A DNA stretch of 64,000 bases from Agaribacillus aureus (lineage in GTDB: Bacteria > Bacteroidota > Bacteroidia > Cytophagales > Cyclobacteriaceae): contig JAUJEB010000006.1 of assembly GCA_030442055.1 (NCBI GenBank), forward strand, positions 558,001-622,000. The letters are read 5' to 3'. Under the pieces are notes generated by a model. It had not been told where the DNA came from and searched no databases. It saw nothing but the letters and a program-made list of their open reading frames with translations. Both the position numbers and the translations under genes were made by a program. Shown here piece after piece: positions 1 through 9,500 of this stretch (the stretch's first letter is position 1; the number at the start of each line of letters is the position of its first letter).

Positions 1-1
1 G

Positions 2-1561
2 CCTCCAAAATCCAATATTGTTGATGCCAACTTTTATCAGACAACAGATCAGGTTTTGGCAGGTACTGCCCCCTTGTATAACCAGGTCTGGTTTTCTTAT
101 AATGACAAAGCTTCACATGGTATTGGCGACGCCCGTGGAGGGATCTTAAGCTCCAATTCTTACCAATTAACCAACATACAAATGAACACCACGGCGGTTA
201 CCGGAGAAAACGGGAGTTCCTGGCGCTCTTTCTTTAACATTATTGCTCAATCAAATACGGTCATCAATAACCTCAATCAATTTGCTGGTGAGTCCGTCCC
301 GGAAAGTATCAAGCAGCACGGGATCGCCGAAGCGAGATTTATGCGAGGTATGGCGTATTCATATTTGGTGCAAAATTGGGGAGCTGTTCCGATTATTGAG
401 GACAATACCACTTTATTGCAGGATACCGCAAAGACCAGAAATACCGTGGAAACCGTCTGGGAATTCATTATCCGCGACTTACAGTTTGCCACTGAAAACC
501 TTCCGGAAGAACCTATTCTTCCAGGTAGATTGACAAGCTTTGCTGCCAAGGGAATGCTGGCCAAGATGTACCTTATCCGTTCCGGCGTTTCAAGTTCCGG
601 AGGCACCAGAGATCAGGCTGATCTGGATATGGCGCGTACGCTTGCCAAAGACGTGATTGACAATAGCAGCGCCGAATTAATGGAAGATTATGAGGACTTA
701 TTTAAAACGGCTAACAATAACAATGTTGAATCGCTTTTTGCCCTTCAATGGAGTTACAATGGTACCTGGGGTTCTCAAAACAGTGTGCAGGCATTTTTAG
801 CATTCGGTTCTGCAATCACTGGTTTTTCCGATGGTTGGGGTGGCGATATCGGAGGGTCCTATTACATTTTTGAAAAATATGAAGATCTCCTTGCTACAGG
901 GAGCACGCCGGACGTGCGGAGAAAAGCAACCTACATGTTCCCGGGTGATCACTATGATTATATAAGCCAGGACGTCGATGGTGTTATTCAGGAATTAAGA
1001 GTGCCTATTGGAAACCAAGGCTTCAACCAAAGGGCGTGGGTTAAAAAATACGTAGTGGGCAGGCCTGAAGACAATGATGGCAGGGTTTTGCAGCAAAGGA
1101 CTGAAATCAACACCTATATGCTGCGATTGGCTGATGTATACCTAATTTATGCTGAGTCCATTTTGGCTAATTCGGCATCTACTTCCGACGCCGAAGCCCT
1201 GGAGTATTTTAATCGCGTCAGGCAAAGGGCTGGTGTGTCCACCAAAACTTCGATCACATTTGAAGATATATTTAACGAGCGCCTGGTGGAATTTGCAATG
1301 GAAGGTCAGGCCTGGTATGAATTCACGAGGTTGCATTATTACAATCCCCAGCTGGCCTATGATATGCTAAGTCAGCAGGAACGTGGAATTGTAGACATTA
1401 CTCCTGACCAGCCGGTTGATCCTACTTCATGGACCATCGCGGTCAGCACATCGAGGAAATTCCCGGTTGATCTGGGGAACTTCATCATACCTATTCCCGC
1501 CACAGAGCTTACCAGAGCTCCTAACCTGAGGAAACCACCTGTACCTTATGATTTTCAATAA
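2..1561 (+). CDS. SusD/RagB family nutrient-binding lipoprotein, 5' end cut by window
   Basis: The reading frame is open from base 2, so the true start and the lipoprotein signal lie before the window; the TTG at 56 is an internal Leu. About 520 residues are visible, close to a full SusD (500-600). SusD-type features are the helical TPR-like N-terminal half (AEARFMRGMAYSYLVQNWG), the INTYMLRLADVYLIYAE helix and the C-terminal ERLVEFAMEGQAWYEFTRL motif, which is very typical of RagB/SusD. Known role of the family: an outer-membrane surface lipoprotein that caps a SusC TonB-dependent transporter and binds glycan. A SusC should lie immediately upstream, outside the window. It is followed after 48 bp by a surface glycan-binding protein gene, as in a polysaccharide utilisation locus. 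Confidence 0.93.
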   Translation, partial: PPKSNIVDANFYQTTDQVLAGTAPLYNQVWFSYNDKASHGIGDARGGILSSNSYQLTNIQMNTTAVTGENGSSWRSFFNIIAQSNTVINNLNQFAGESVPESIKQHGIAEARFMRGMAYSYLVQNWGAVPIIEDNTTLLQDTAKTRNTVETVWEFIIRDLQFATENLPEEPILPGRLTSFAAKGMLAKMYLIRSGVSSSGGTRDQADLDMARTLAKDVIDNSSAELMEDYEDLFKTANNNNVESLFALQWSYNGTWGSQNSVQAFLAFGSAITGFSDGWGGDIGGSYYIFEKYEDLLATGSTPDVRRKATYMFPGDHYDYISQDVDGVIQELRVPIGNQGFNQRAWVKKYVVGRPEDNDGRVLQQRTEINTYMLRLADVYLIYAESILANSASTSDAEALEYFNRVRQRAGVSTKTSITFEDIFNERLVEFAMEGQAWYEFTRLHYYNPQLAYDMLSQQERGIVDITPDQPVDPTSWTIAVSTSRKFPVDLGNFIIPIPATELTRAPNLRKPPVPYDFQ

Positions 1562-1609
1562 TAAGCAAAGACGATCGTGACATGTATCAAGACTTTAATT
1601 TGAATTACT

Positions 1610-3082
1610 ATGAGAATATATGATATTAAGCTTTTTAGAACGCTGTTATTTACAACGTTAATCGTCGGAAGTGGCATTTATCTCTTATCGTGTAGCGAGG
1701 ATGATGACGGTATGGCATCGGCCCTCCCGGTAATCACTCAGGTAAGTATTACAGACCCAACGGTTGACAGTACCTTTAGCAAATCATTTCGCGGGCAGCT
1801 GATTGTCGTGGAAGGGATGAATTTTGTAGGTGTAAGTCAGGTAAGAATGAATGGAATTGCGGTATCCTATAATTCAAACTATATTACCCCAACGAGCATC
1901 ATTGTTTCCATTCCTTCTGATTTGCCTTTCCAGGGTGAAGACCCTTCCCTGCCCAATACCATAGAAGTAGTGAATAATGTCGGGGCGGGAAGTTATGATT
2001 TTATCTTTCTGGCACCTGAGCCTGGTGTTAGCCTTTTTAAGTTTGCTCCTCCGCTCACGGCGGGCGAAACAATGGAAATTCTTGGCCAAAATTTCTATAA
2101 TGTGGAAAAGGTTGTTTTTTCCTCAGGAGGGACCACGCTGGCTGAAGTGACTAATTTTGAGGTAAATGACGACTTCGATGTGCTTTCATTTACCATCCCC
2201 AATGGGATTAACCTGGATGGTGAAATTACCGTCATTGCCGAAAGTGGGGAGGTGACAGATGATTACCTGCTGAATCCAATTCCTCAATTTTTGAGCCTCA
2301 GCGATGATATACAGCCTCCGGGAGCGCCTGTTACCATCGAGGGCAAGTTTTTTGAGTTTGTGGAAAAAGTGGTATTTCCGGGAGGTATTGAAGTTCCTGC
2401 CAAAGATATCACCTTCAACGATTTAAATACACAGATGGAATTAATTGTTCCCAACGGTGTGACAGGATTTGGTAAAGTGGAACTACATACCGCTTTTGAC
2501 ATCATTGAAAGCCCTATCAATTTCAACGATTTTTCAGGTGTTTTGATCAATTGGGACGGCCTTGGCTGGGATTGGGGAAAAGGATCGGTGGAAACTGCCG
2601 ATGGCAGCGAGGCGCCGTTTGTTGGCACCGGGAACTATTTACACATGAATATGGCGGTACAAGGTTCAGACGAAGGCTGGTTAGATCCGCTGACCCTGGC
2701 TGTTAACTTCTCTCCCTGGCCCACCATTAATGATGTCACTGATGAAACACCAATAGGCGAAATGGCTTTGGCATTTAACTTCTATACCAAAGAGCCATTT
2801 GATCGTGGCTACTGGAAATTGCAATTAGGCCAGGGTGGATCTCATGGCGGAAGCCTCCAATTTAAACCGTATGATACCGAGCCTGTAGAAGCATTCAGGT
2901 GGACTACTTTTACGGTGCCTTTAACCGATATTATTACGAATGCCGGGATCCAAACTTATGGAGATTTGAAAGGAATAGACCCTACTGCCGTTCCTTTCTT
3001 TATCCAGTTTGGAAATGATAGCCCGGATCCGCTGGATGTGAATATGTATTGGGATAATATAAGACTCGTAAAATTGCCCTGA
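1610..3082 (+). CDS. IPT/TIG-domain surface glycan-binding lipoprotein
   Basis: A 490-residue exported lipoprotein: hydrophobic segment ending in LLSC with Cys28, followed by an acidic SEDDDG tail as in surface-exposed Bacteroidota lipoproteins. Residues about 40-310 form three IPT/TIG immunoglobulin-like repeats (GQLIVVEGMNFVGVSQV, GETMEILGQNFYNVEKV, GAPVTIEGKFFEFVEKVVF). The last ~170 residues (GVLINWDGLGWDWGKG onward) look like the C-terminal glycan-binding domain of SGBP-B type proteins. It lies 48 bp after the SusD gene on the same strand, which is the standard SusC-SusD-SGBP order. Inferred role: holding a specific glycan at the cell surface for the transporter. The ligand cannot be told from sequence. 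Confidence 0.88.
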   Translation: MRIYDIKLFRTLLFTTLIVGSGIYLLSCSEDDDGMASALPVITQVSITDPTVDSTFSKSFRGQLIVVEGMNFVGVSQVRMNGIAVSYNSNYITPTSIIVSIPSDLPFQGEDPSLPNTIEVVNNVGAGSYDFIFLAPEPGVSLFKFAPPLTAGETMEILGQNFYNVEKVVFSSGGTTLAEVTNFEVNDDFDVLSFTIPNGINLDGEITVIAESGEVTDDYLLNPIPQFLSLSDDIQPPGAPVTIEGKFFEFVEKVVFPGGIEVPAKDITFNDLNTQMELIVPNGVTGFGKVELHTAFDIIESPINFNDFSGVLINWDGLGWDWGKGSVETADGSEAPFVGTGNYLHMNMAVQGSDEGWLDPLTLAVNFSPWPTINDVTDETPIGEMALAFNFYTKEPFDRGYWKLQLGQGGSHGGSLQFKPYDTEPVEAFRWTTFTVPLTDIITNAGIQTYGDLKGIDPTAVPFFIQFGNDSPDPLDVNMYWDNIRLVKLP

Positions 3083-3111
3083 TTACTTTTGTGAATTTTA
3101 TTGCGGGACCC

Positions 3112-3150
3112 GGGGCTGTTCAATATTTTATTTATTGGACAGCCCCTCTT
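3112..3150 (+). terminator. Hairpin after the glycan-binding protein gene
   Basis: GGGGCTGTTCAA (3112-3123) pairs with TTGGACAGCCCC (3135-3146) with one G-T pair and an AT-rich 11-base loop. The following bases are TCTTAT, a poor U-tract, so it may be a weak terminator or an mRNA-stabilising hairpin that lowers expression of the next gene relative to SusD and SGBP. Confidence 0.55.
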
Positions 3151-3245
3151 ATGAACCCTGGCAATGGCAATTTGTGCCACCATTTACTTTTTGTTTGTAT
3201 AGCCGGTTTCAAAAATCGCCGTTCAAAAACCTAAAAATCCTGTAA

Positions 3246-6200
3246 ATGCGTTTTATTTATGTTTTGGGAATTGCCATTGGCTTGTCAATGCTTTTCAGCA
3301 ATTGCAAATATGAAAAAAACGCCTCTGAAGATTTACTTTTTGTAAAGCTGGCACCAACCGAAACCGGCATTGATTTTATTAATTTCAATGAAGAAAATGA
3401 TCGCCGGAATATCCTTACCTATGAATACTTTTACAACGGTGGGGGCGTGGCAGTAGGCGATATTAACAATGATGGATTAACAGATATTTATTTCAGTGCC
3501 AACCAGGGCGAGAATAAGCTCTATCTCAATCAGGGCGGATTTAAGTTTAAGGACATCACCCAATCGGCAGGTATACACGCTAAAAGTGGCTGGCGAACCG
3601 GTGTAGCCATGGTTGATATCAATGGAGACGGATTTCTCGATATTTACGTTTGCCGGTCAGGTAATGCCCATCCACTGCTTAGGGAGAACTCGTTTTTTAT
3701 TAACAACAAGGACCTTACCTTCACGGATAAGTCTAAGGAGCTAGGCCTCAATGATGACTCATACTCAACCCAGGCAGCCTTTCTTGATTTTGATCGGGAC
3801 GGTGATCTCGATGTATTTTTACTCAATCACTCAAGGTTGTCCATTTCAAACTCTTATGACATTTCAAAACGTTACTTGAAACGACGGGTTAAATACGTGG
3901 GAAATAAATTTTTCAGAAATGATAACGGACGGTTTACGGATGTAAGCGACACGGTGGGAATTTTCGGACATGCTGCCAACTATGGATTGGGTCTGGCCTA
4001 TGCCGACATCAACGGGGATGGTTGGCTGGACCTATATGTATCTAATGATTACACCAGTAGGGATGAGTTGTTGATCAACAAAGGTGGGAAGGGGTTCTAT
4101 GATGGCAGTGACAGTTTATTGACCCATATGTCACAGTTTACCATGGGCGTTGACATTGCCGATGTAAATAATGACGGATGGCCCGACATAGTATCACTTG
4201 ATATGTTGCCTGAAAAAAATGAAAGACAAAAAGGTTTCTTCTGGCCGGATCAATTTGATGTGTACAATTCAATGGTCGCCAACGGGTTACATCACCAATA
4301 CATGAGAAATATGCTCCATCTCAATAATGGGGAAGGCGCTTTTAGCGAAATCGGACAGCTTGCCGGTATTTCCAATACCGATTGGAGCTGGGCGCCATTG
4401 ATAGCCGATTTTGACAACGATGGTCTTCAGGATCTTTTTATCACTAATGGATTTAAAAGGAATTTTACGGACAATGACTTCCTGCATTTTAAAAGCAATT
4501 TAGTCATGCAAGCCAAGCAAGGACAGGGACCTGGGAAACTGAGTGAGGTACTTGAACTTATCCCGACAAATGAGGCTCACAATTATATCTTTCGCAACGA
4601 GAATGGAATGTTGTTCTCAGACATGTCTGAAACCTGGGGTTTTGGAGAGGCAACGCTGTCCAATGGGGCTGCCTATGCGGATTTTGATAACGACGGTGAT
4701 CTGGATATTGTAGTGAACAATCTTGGCGAAGAGGCTGGGGTGTATGAAAACACGACTGCGCCTGTAAACCATTTTTTAAAGGTCAGGCTTAAAGGGGCCG
4801 GGAAAAACATTTTTGGGGTGGGGGCCAGTGTATCACTTTATGCCAATGGAAAATCAATGATGAGGATACTTAATCCCTATCGAGGATTTCAGTCATCAGT
4901 GGAACCAGTATTGCACTTCGGCCTGGGCCCGATAAGCAACATAGATTCCTTGCAGGTTAAATGGCCCGATGGTAATGTTCAGGCAATACATAGCCTAGCA
5001 GCTGATCAAATGATTGAAATCGTACAAACAAATAACCGTTCCGAAATCTCCGCCGGTTTAACCGGACCGTACGGGAAAAATTATTTTTCCCTGATAAAGG
5101 GAGCTATAAAGTTTGAACACCGGGAGAATTCGTTCATTGACTTTAACGTACAGTCCATGCTACCCAGGATGTATTCAACGCAAGGGCCGGCCCTGGCAGT
5201 AGGGATTGTGGATGGAAACGGGTTAGAAGGTGTCTACATTGGTGGAGCAAAAGGACATGGAGGCGCTCTTTTTGTTAGAGAAAATGAGCACTATATTCAA
5301 AAAGGAAGCTTTCAGGAAAGCATATTATCGGAGGAGGTAGATGCTGCCTTTTTTGACGCTGATAATGATGGCGATGAAGATTTGTACGTGGTGAGCGGCG
5401 GTTATGAATATCAACCAAAAGATAGTTTATTGCAAGACAGGCTTTACGTCAACGACGGAAACGGTAACTTTCACGCCAGGCCCTTACCTCCATTTTACAC
5501 CAGCGGCAGTTGCGTCCGGCCGGGCGACATGGATGGAGACGGTGATCTTGATTTATTTGTAGGAGGCCGCGTCATGCCAGGCAGATATCCTGAACCACCG
5601 GCAAGCCACTTGCTTATAAATGACGGATATGGTCGGTTCAGCATCCAAACAGATAGCTTGGCACCGGCTCTTCAAAAGCTAGGCATGGTCACCGATGCGG
5701 TATGGATGGATTTGAATAATGACGGGAAGCAAGATCTGATTGTGGTAGGAGAGTGGATGCCAATCACTATATTTATGAATGAAAATGGGAAGCTTGCTGA
5801 TAAAACAAATGAATACCTAAACGAAAAAACAGCCGGATGGTGGAACAGGATTTTAGCTGCTGATTTTGATAATGACGGTGACCGGGATCTGGTGATCGGT
5901 AACTTTGGAATGAATAATCAATTTAAACCCTCGCCGGAAAAACCTGTCACCATGTATTATGCTGACTATGACAATAACGGGTCGGTTGACCCTATTATGA
6001 ATTACTTTATTGGCAATAAAAGTTATCCCATGCCTACCAGAGATGAGTTGACACGTCAGTCACCTATGTTTAAAAAGCGTTTCACGGACTATAAATCTTA
6101 TACTACTGCCACCATAGAGGATATGCTCACAGGGGATGAAATAAAAAAATCACGCCTCCTTCATGCTTTTCAATTTAAGTCCGGTTATTTCAGAAATGAT

Positions 6201-6533
6201 GGCGACCGGTTCGTCCAAATGGAATTGCCAATGGAGCTTCAGATTGCCCCGGTATTTGGCCTTGGGGCTATGGATGTCAATCTCGATGGCCACCTCGACA
6301 TTATCGCAGCGGGGAATCTTTCGCAAATCAGGGCGAGATTTGGTAAAGCTACCGGCAACTTTGGAACGGTCCTGTTGGGTGATGGAAATGGGGGTTTTAC
6401 AAATTTACCTTCTCTTCATAGTGGACTGAAAATAATGGGCGATGTGCGCAACTTGGTTATCAATAAAGACCATATGATCGTGGCCGTTAATAATAGCCAA
6501 CCCCAAGTTTACCGGATATCCTCCGGAGATTGA
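3246..6533 (+). CDS. Large VCBS/FG-GAP repeat lipoprotein with ASPIC/UnbV domain
   Basis: A 1095-residue protein with a lipoprotein signal (LFSNC, Cys20). It contains many Asp-rich FG-GAP/VCBS calcium-binding repeats of the form DxNxDGxxD (GDINNDGLTDIYFS, DFDRDGDLDVFLLN, DFDNDGLQDLFITNG, DMDGDGDLDLFVGG), typical of an integrin-like beta-propeller. At about residues 515-590 lies an ASPIC/UnbV domain (FLKVRLKGAGKNIFGVGA then FGLGPISNIDSLQVKWPDG). A second propeller set follows. Family members occur next to SusC/SusD in Bacteroidota; function is unproven, with surface glycan or protein binding as the usual guess. A close paralogue is encoded at 59121-62516, also after a SusD. It starts 163 bp after the SGBP gene, past a hairpin. 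Confidence 0.9.
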   Translation: MRFIYVLGIAIGLSMLFSNCKYEKNASEDLLFVKLAPTETGIDFINFNEENDRRNILTYEYFYNGGGVAVGDINNDGLTDIYFSANQGENKLYLNQGGFKFKDITQSAGIHAKSGWRTGVAMVDINGDGFLDIYVCRSGNAHPLLRENSFFINNKDLTFTDKSKELGLNDDSYSTQAAFLDFDRDGDLDVFLLNHSRLSISNSYDISKRYLKRRVKYVGNKFFRNDNGRFTDVSDTVGIFGHAANYGLGLAYADINGDGWLDLYVSNDYTSRDELLINKGGKGFYDGSDSLLTHMSQFTMGVDIADVNNDGWPDIVSLDMLPEKNERQKGFFWPDQFDVYNSMVANGLHHQYMRNMLHLNNGEGAFSEIGQLAGISNTDWSWAPLIADFDNDGLQDLFITNGFKRNFTDNDFLHFKSNLVMQAKQGQGPGKLSEVLELIPTNEAHNYIFRNENGMLFSDMSETWGFGEATLSNGAAYADFDNDGDLDIVVNNLGEEAGVYENTTAPVNHFLKVRLKGAGKNIFGVGASVSLYANGKSMMRILNPYRGFQSSVEPVLHFGLGPISNIDSLQVKWPDGNVQAIHSLAADQMIEIVQTNNRSEISAGLTGPYGKNYFSLIKGAIKFEHRENSFIDFNVQSMLPRMYSTQGPALAVGIVDGNGLEGVYIGGAKGHGGALFVRENEHYIQKGSFQESILSEEVDAAFFDADNDGDEDLYVVSGGYEYQPKDSLLQDRLYVNDGNGNFHARPLPPFYTSGSCVRPGDMDGDGDLDLFVGGRVMPGRYPEPPASHLLINDGYGRFSIQTDSLAPALQKLGMVTDAVWMDLNNDGKQDLIVVGEWMPITIFMNENGKLADKTNEYLNEKTAGWWNRILAADFDNDGDRDLVIGNFGMNNQFKPSPEKPVTMYYADYDNNGSVDPIMNYFIGNKSYPMPTRDELTRQSPMFKKRFTDYKSYTTATIEDMLTGDEIKKSRLLHAFQFKSGYFRNDGDRFVQMELPMELQIAPVFGLGAMDVNLDGHLDIIAAGNLSQIRARFGKATGNFGTVLLGDGNGGFTNLPSLHSGLKIMGDVRNLVINKDHMIVAVNNSQPQVYRISSGD

Positions 6534-6565
6534 TTATTCCCTTACTTTTATGCTGGTTAACACAC

Positions 6566-9500
6566 CTATTCCACAATCACTTTTTCATAAATCCAACTGG
6601 TATTTACTTTCACTTGTAGAAAATAAAAACCTGACTGTATAGATTCCGGTAAATTTATTACCGTAGATCTATCGATTACTTTTGCAATCAATTTTCGGCC
6701 AAGATTGTCGTATAAGTAAATCCTCGCCCCACCTCTTATTTTATCACCTACTGTAACAAATATCTTCTTGTTCCTTACAGGATTGGGAAAAATTTCTATT
6801 TTTTGGTCCCTGGCATCGGCGATGGTTGTTATGATTTTTGAATAGGAAAGTTCTTCCGTCAAATTGTTTCCGGCTAAATCTGTTGCAGCACCGTCTTTAA
6901 GGGCAAAATTTATTGTACCATATGCTACCGGCTGAACAAAAATCTGATATTCCGAAGCGTTCAAAATATCTATTGCATTTATTTTCAGATTCTCTAAAGT
7001 GAAATCATCATGATCCAATTCATGGACGGGCTCGGAAAACTGGATCTCAATAATAAATTCCTCGAGCCCATCGGTCTCATTATGGGCTTCAATTTTGGCA
7101 GTGGGAGCAACATCGTCCAATGTGTACTGAAATAAAATATTGTCAATTCCGTTCCCGGCAAGATCATAAATGGTACCTGAGGGTATACTTATGGAAATTA
7201 GATTTTTGTTAATTGGTATAATAGTGAATGATATTTGATCTGGTGTTAAAGCAAAATTTTCAGTTTTTGCATTTTTAATAATGATTTGACCGGAATCAAT
7301 CGGCTGAATCATTTCATTGAATACAATGGAAAAATCGAATGGTCCGTTTATTTGCCCGATGGCTGGTTTAACCATAGCGACTTCCGGAGAGGTGACATCA
7401 TAAGTCACTTCCACACGGTTAGAGTATTTATTTAAATCTCCAAACTCATCAATAGCACTACCACGTAAAACGATAACAGAAACTTCTCCTTCCAAATCCG
7501 GGGAAACTACGGCATGATACAAACTGTCGGACCCATCCAGAGATACAAGGCTTCCATTGTGAATACTCAATATAGGATCCATTAAAAACGAAGACACTGG
7601 TTTGGAAAAAACAATATCCAATTTTATTTCCCCGGAATTTGTAATGCTATCTGTTAATAATACCAGTTTTGTATCAATGGCGGGGATTTTATAGACAACG
7701 TTTAAAGTATTTGAAGCCACATTACCATTTCCTGCATAGTCTTTTACAGCGGAGGAAGGGATGGTAATTTTAATGTCTCCCTGGTAATCCGCCCAAATAT
7801 AGGCGACATAAGAAGTGTCCTCGTAATCTAAGTTGACCACCCACCCATTTGAAACGTTTATATCGTCGGCATTAAATCCCTTAATAGCTTCACTGAAGGC
7901 AATATTTATCGGAAATACTGCTGATGGAAGGTAATCTCCTTTAATACTGTTTAGTTCAACTGTTGGTTTGGTAAGATCGTGAAATATTTTTAAATCCTCC
8001 GAAGCTATATTCAAATTTCCGGCGATATCCATTATCTTTTCTTCAATAAATCTAAGTTCTACCATGCCCTCTTCATCCGGCTCAATTTCAGCTTGGTATC
8101 GATCTTCGACAGGATAAACAGAGGCAACCGCTCCGTTGGTAACTGAAAGGTGGGATGGCAAAAGCTCCGAAGATATTGGCTCACTGAAGAGTATATCAAC
8201 AAGGAAATTGCCGTTAGTGGAATCTCCTTCCAACAATGAAACTAAGGTTATTTCAGGCGGTGTTATGTCATAGACAATAGTAAGGGATTTGGATGAAGCG
8301 TTTGGATTCCCCGATTGATCAAAAAATTGTCCTGCCGATATCTCGGCAAACACATCGCCTTCGCTGGTTGGCTGAACGGTCATAACATATCTTTTCCCTG
8401 ATCCTGAAAAATTTGTTATTTCGCCATTTACAATATTTATATCTTCAGCTAAAAAATCAACAGGGACCTCACTCAACACTAATTCGTAGTTAATCTCCTG
8501 GTTTGTAAAACCTGTATCAGCGGGAATAAATGTTATGAACGGTTTGATCCCATCTATAACTATATTGCTAGTTTCTCCTAAAGATCCATCAGCACCGATC
8601 GGAGGAAGTACGCGGTTGGCAAGTACATCATTGGCATCGAGGACTTCACCGCCGTATACAAACGATTCTTCATTTTGATAATTTAAATTGTTGATAGTAT
8701 CACCTTCTGCCACAATATAGGATAGCAGTAATATATTATTTGCCTTGTGTTCTTTATAAACAGCCTTCCCATGTTGCCTTTTATTCATATCAAGTATCAA
8801 AAAAGGTTTGTCTGATACTGAAACAGGCTTGTCAAATTCAACTTCAAATATAATTTCATCTCCGATTTTGTAAGTGCCGGATGAAGCAGCTGTTGACACT
8901 TTTTCAACCCTGGCCTGATTGCTCTCATAAAAATAAACAGCCCCTGACTGATAACCGGCTGTGGTATTTTCCTGAGGGCTACCTATGATAATATTGTTAC
9001 CATAAATATCCACTTCGTAGCCAAATAATGCATTATCGGTTGGATTTGGTGGTAAAATGATAAAGTCCTCGGTAATATCTTGGCGCCATTCAGTATGTTT
9101 TCTATCAAACAGATAAACTTTGCCTGTCATCTTATCGTCAATTGAATCCTTTGAGTTTCCCACAATCAGGGTTGTTCCGGATTTAGCGACGGTTGAGGAA
9201 TAGGATTCGGCAAAAGTATTTTCACTGGCCCTCATGGTGAATAATTCGGAGGATGGCATATCAGAGGTATACAAATTGAACCCCAGTAATCTTCCGGCTC
9301 GAACCGATTGACTGGATAATGGTGCCAGGGATCTTGGAGCACCTAAAAATGCCAGGCTATCTGACATCTCCAGCCCCATTTTAGAGACTGATATGGTTTT
9401 ATCTTTTTTAAATAAAATTTGATCTTCTGTCTTATCAAACCACCCGCTATCTGATTTCATATATATATATGCTTTGCTGGTTTGATTAAGTCCCATGATC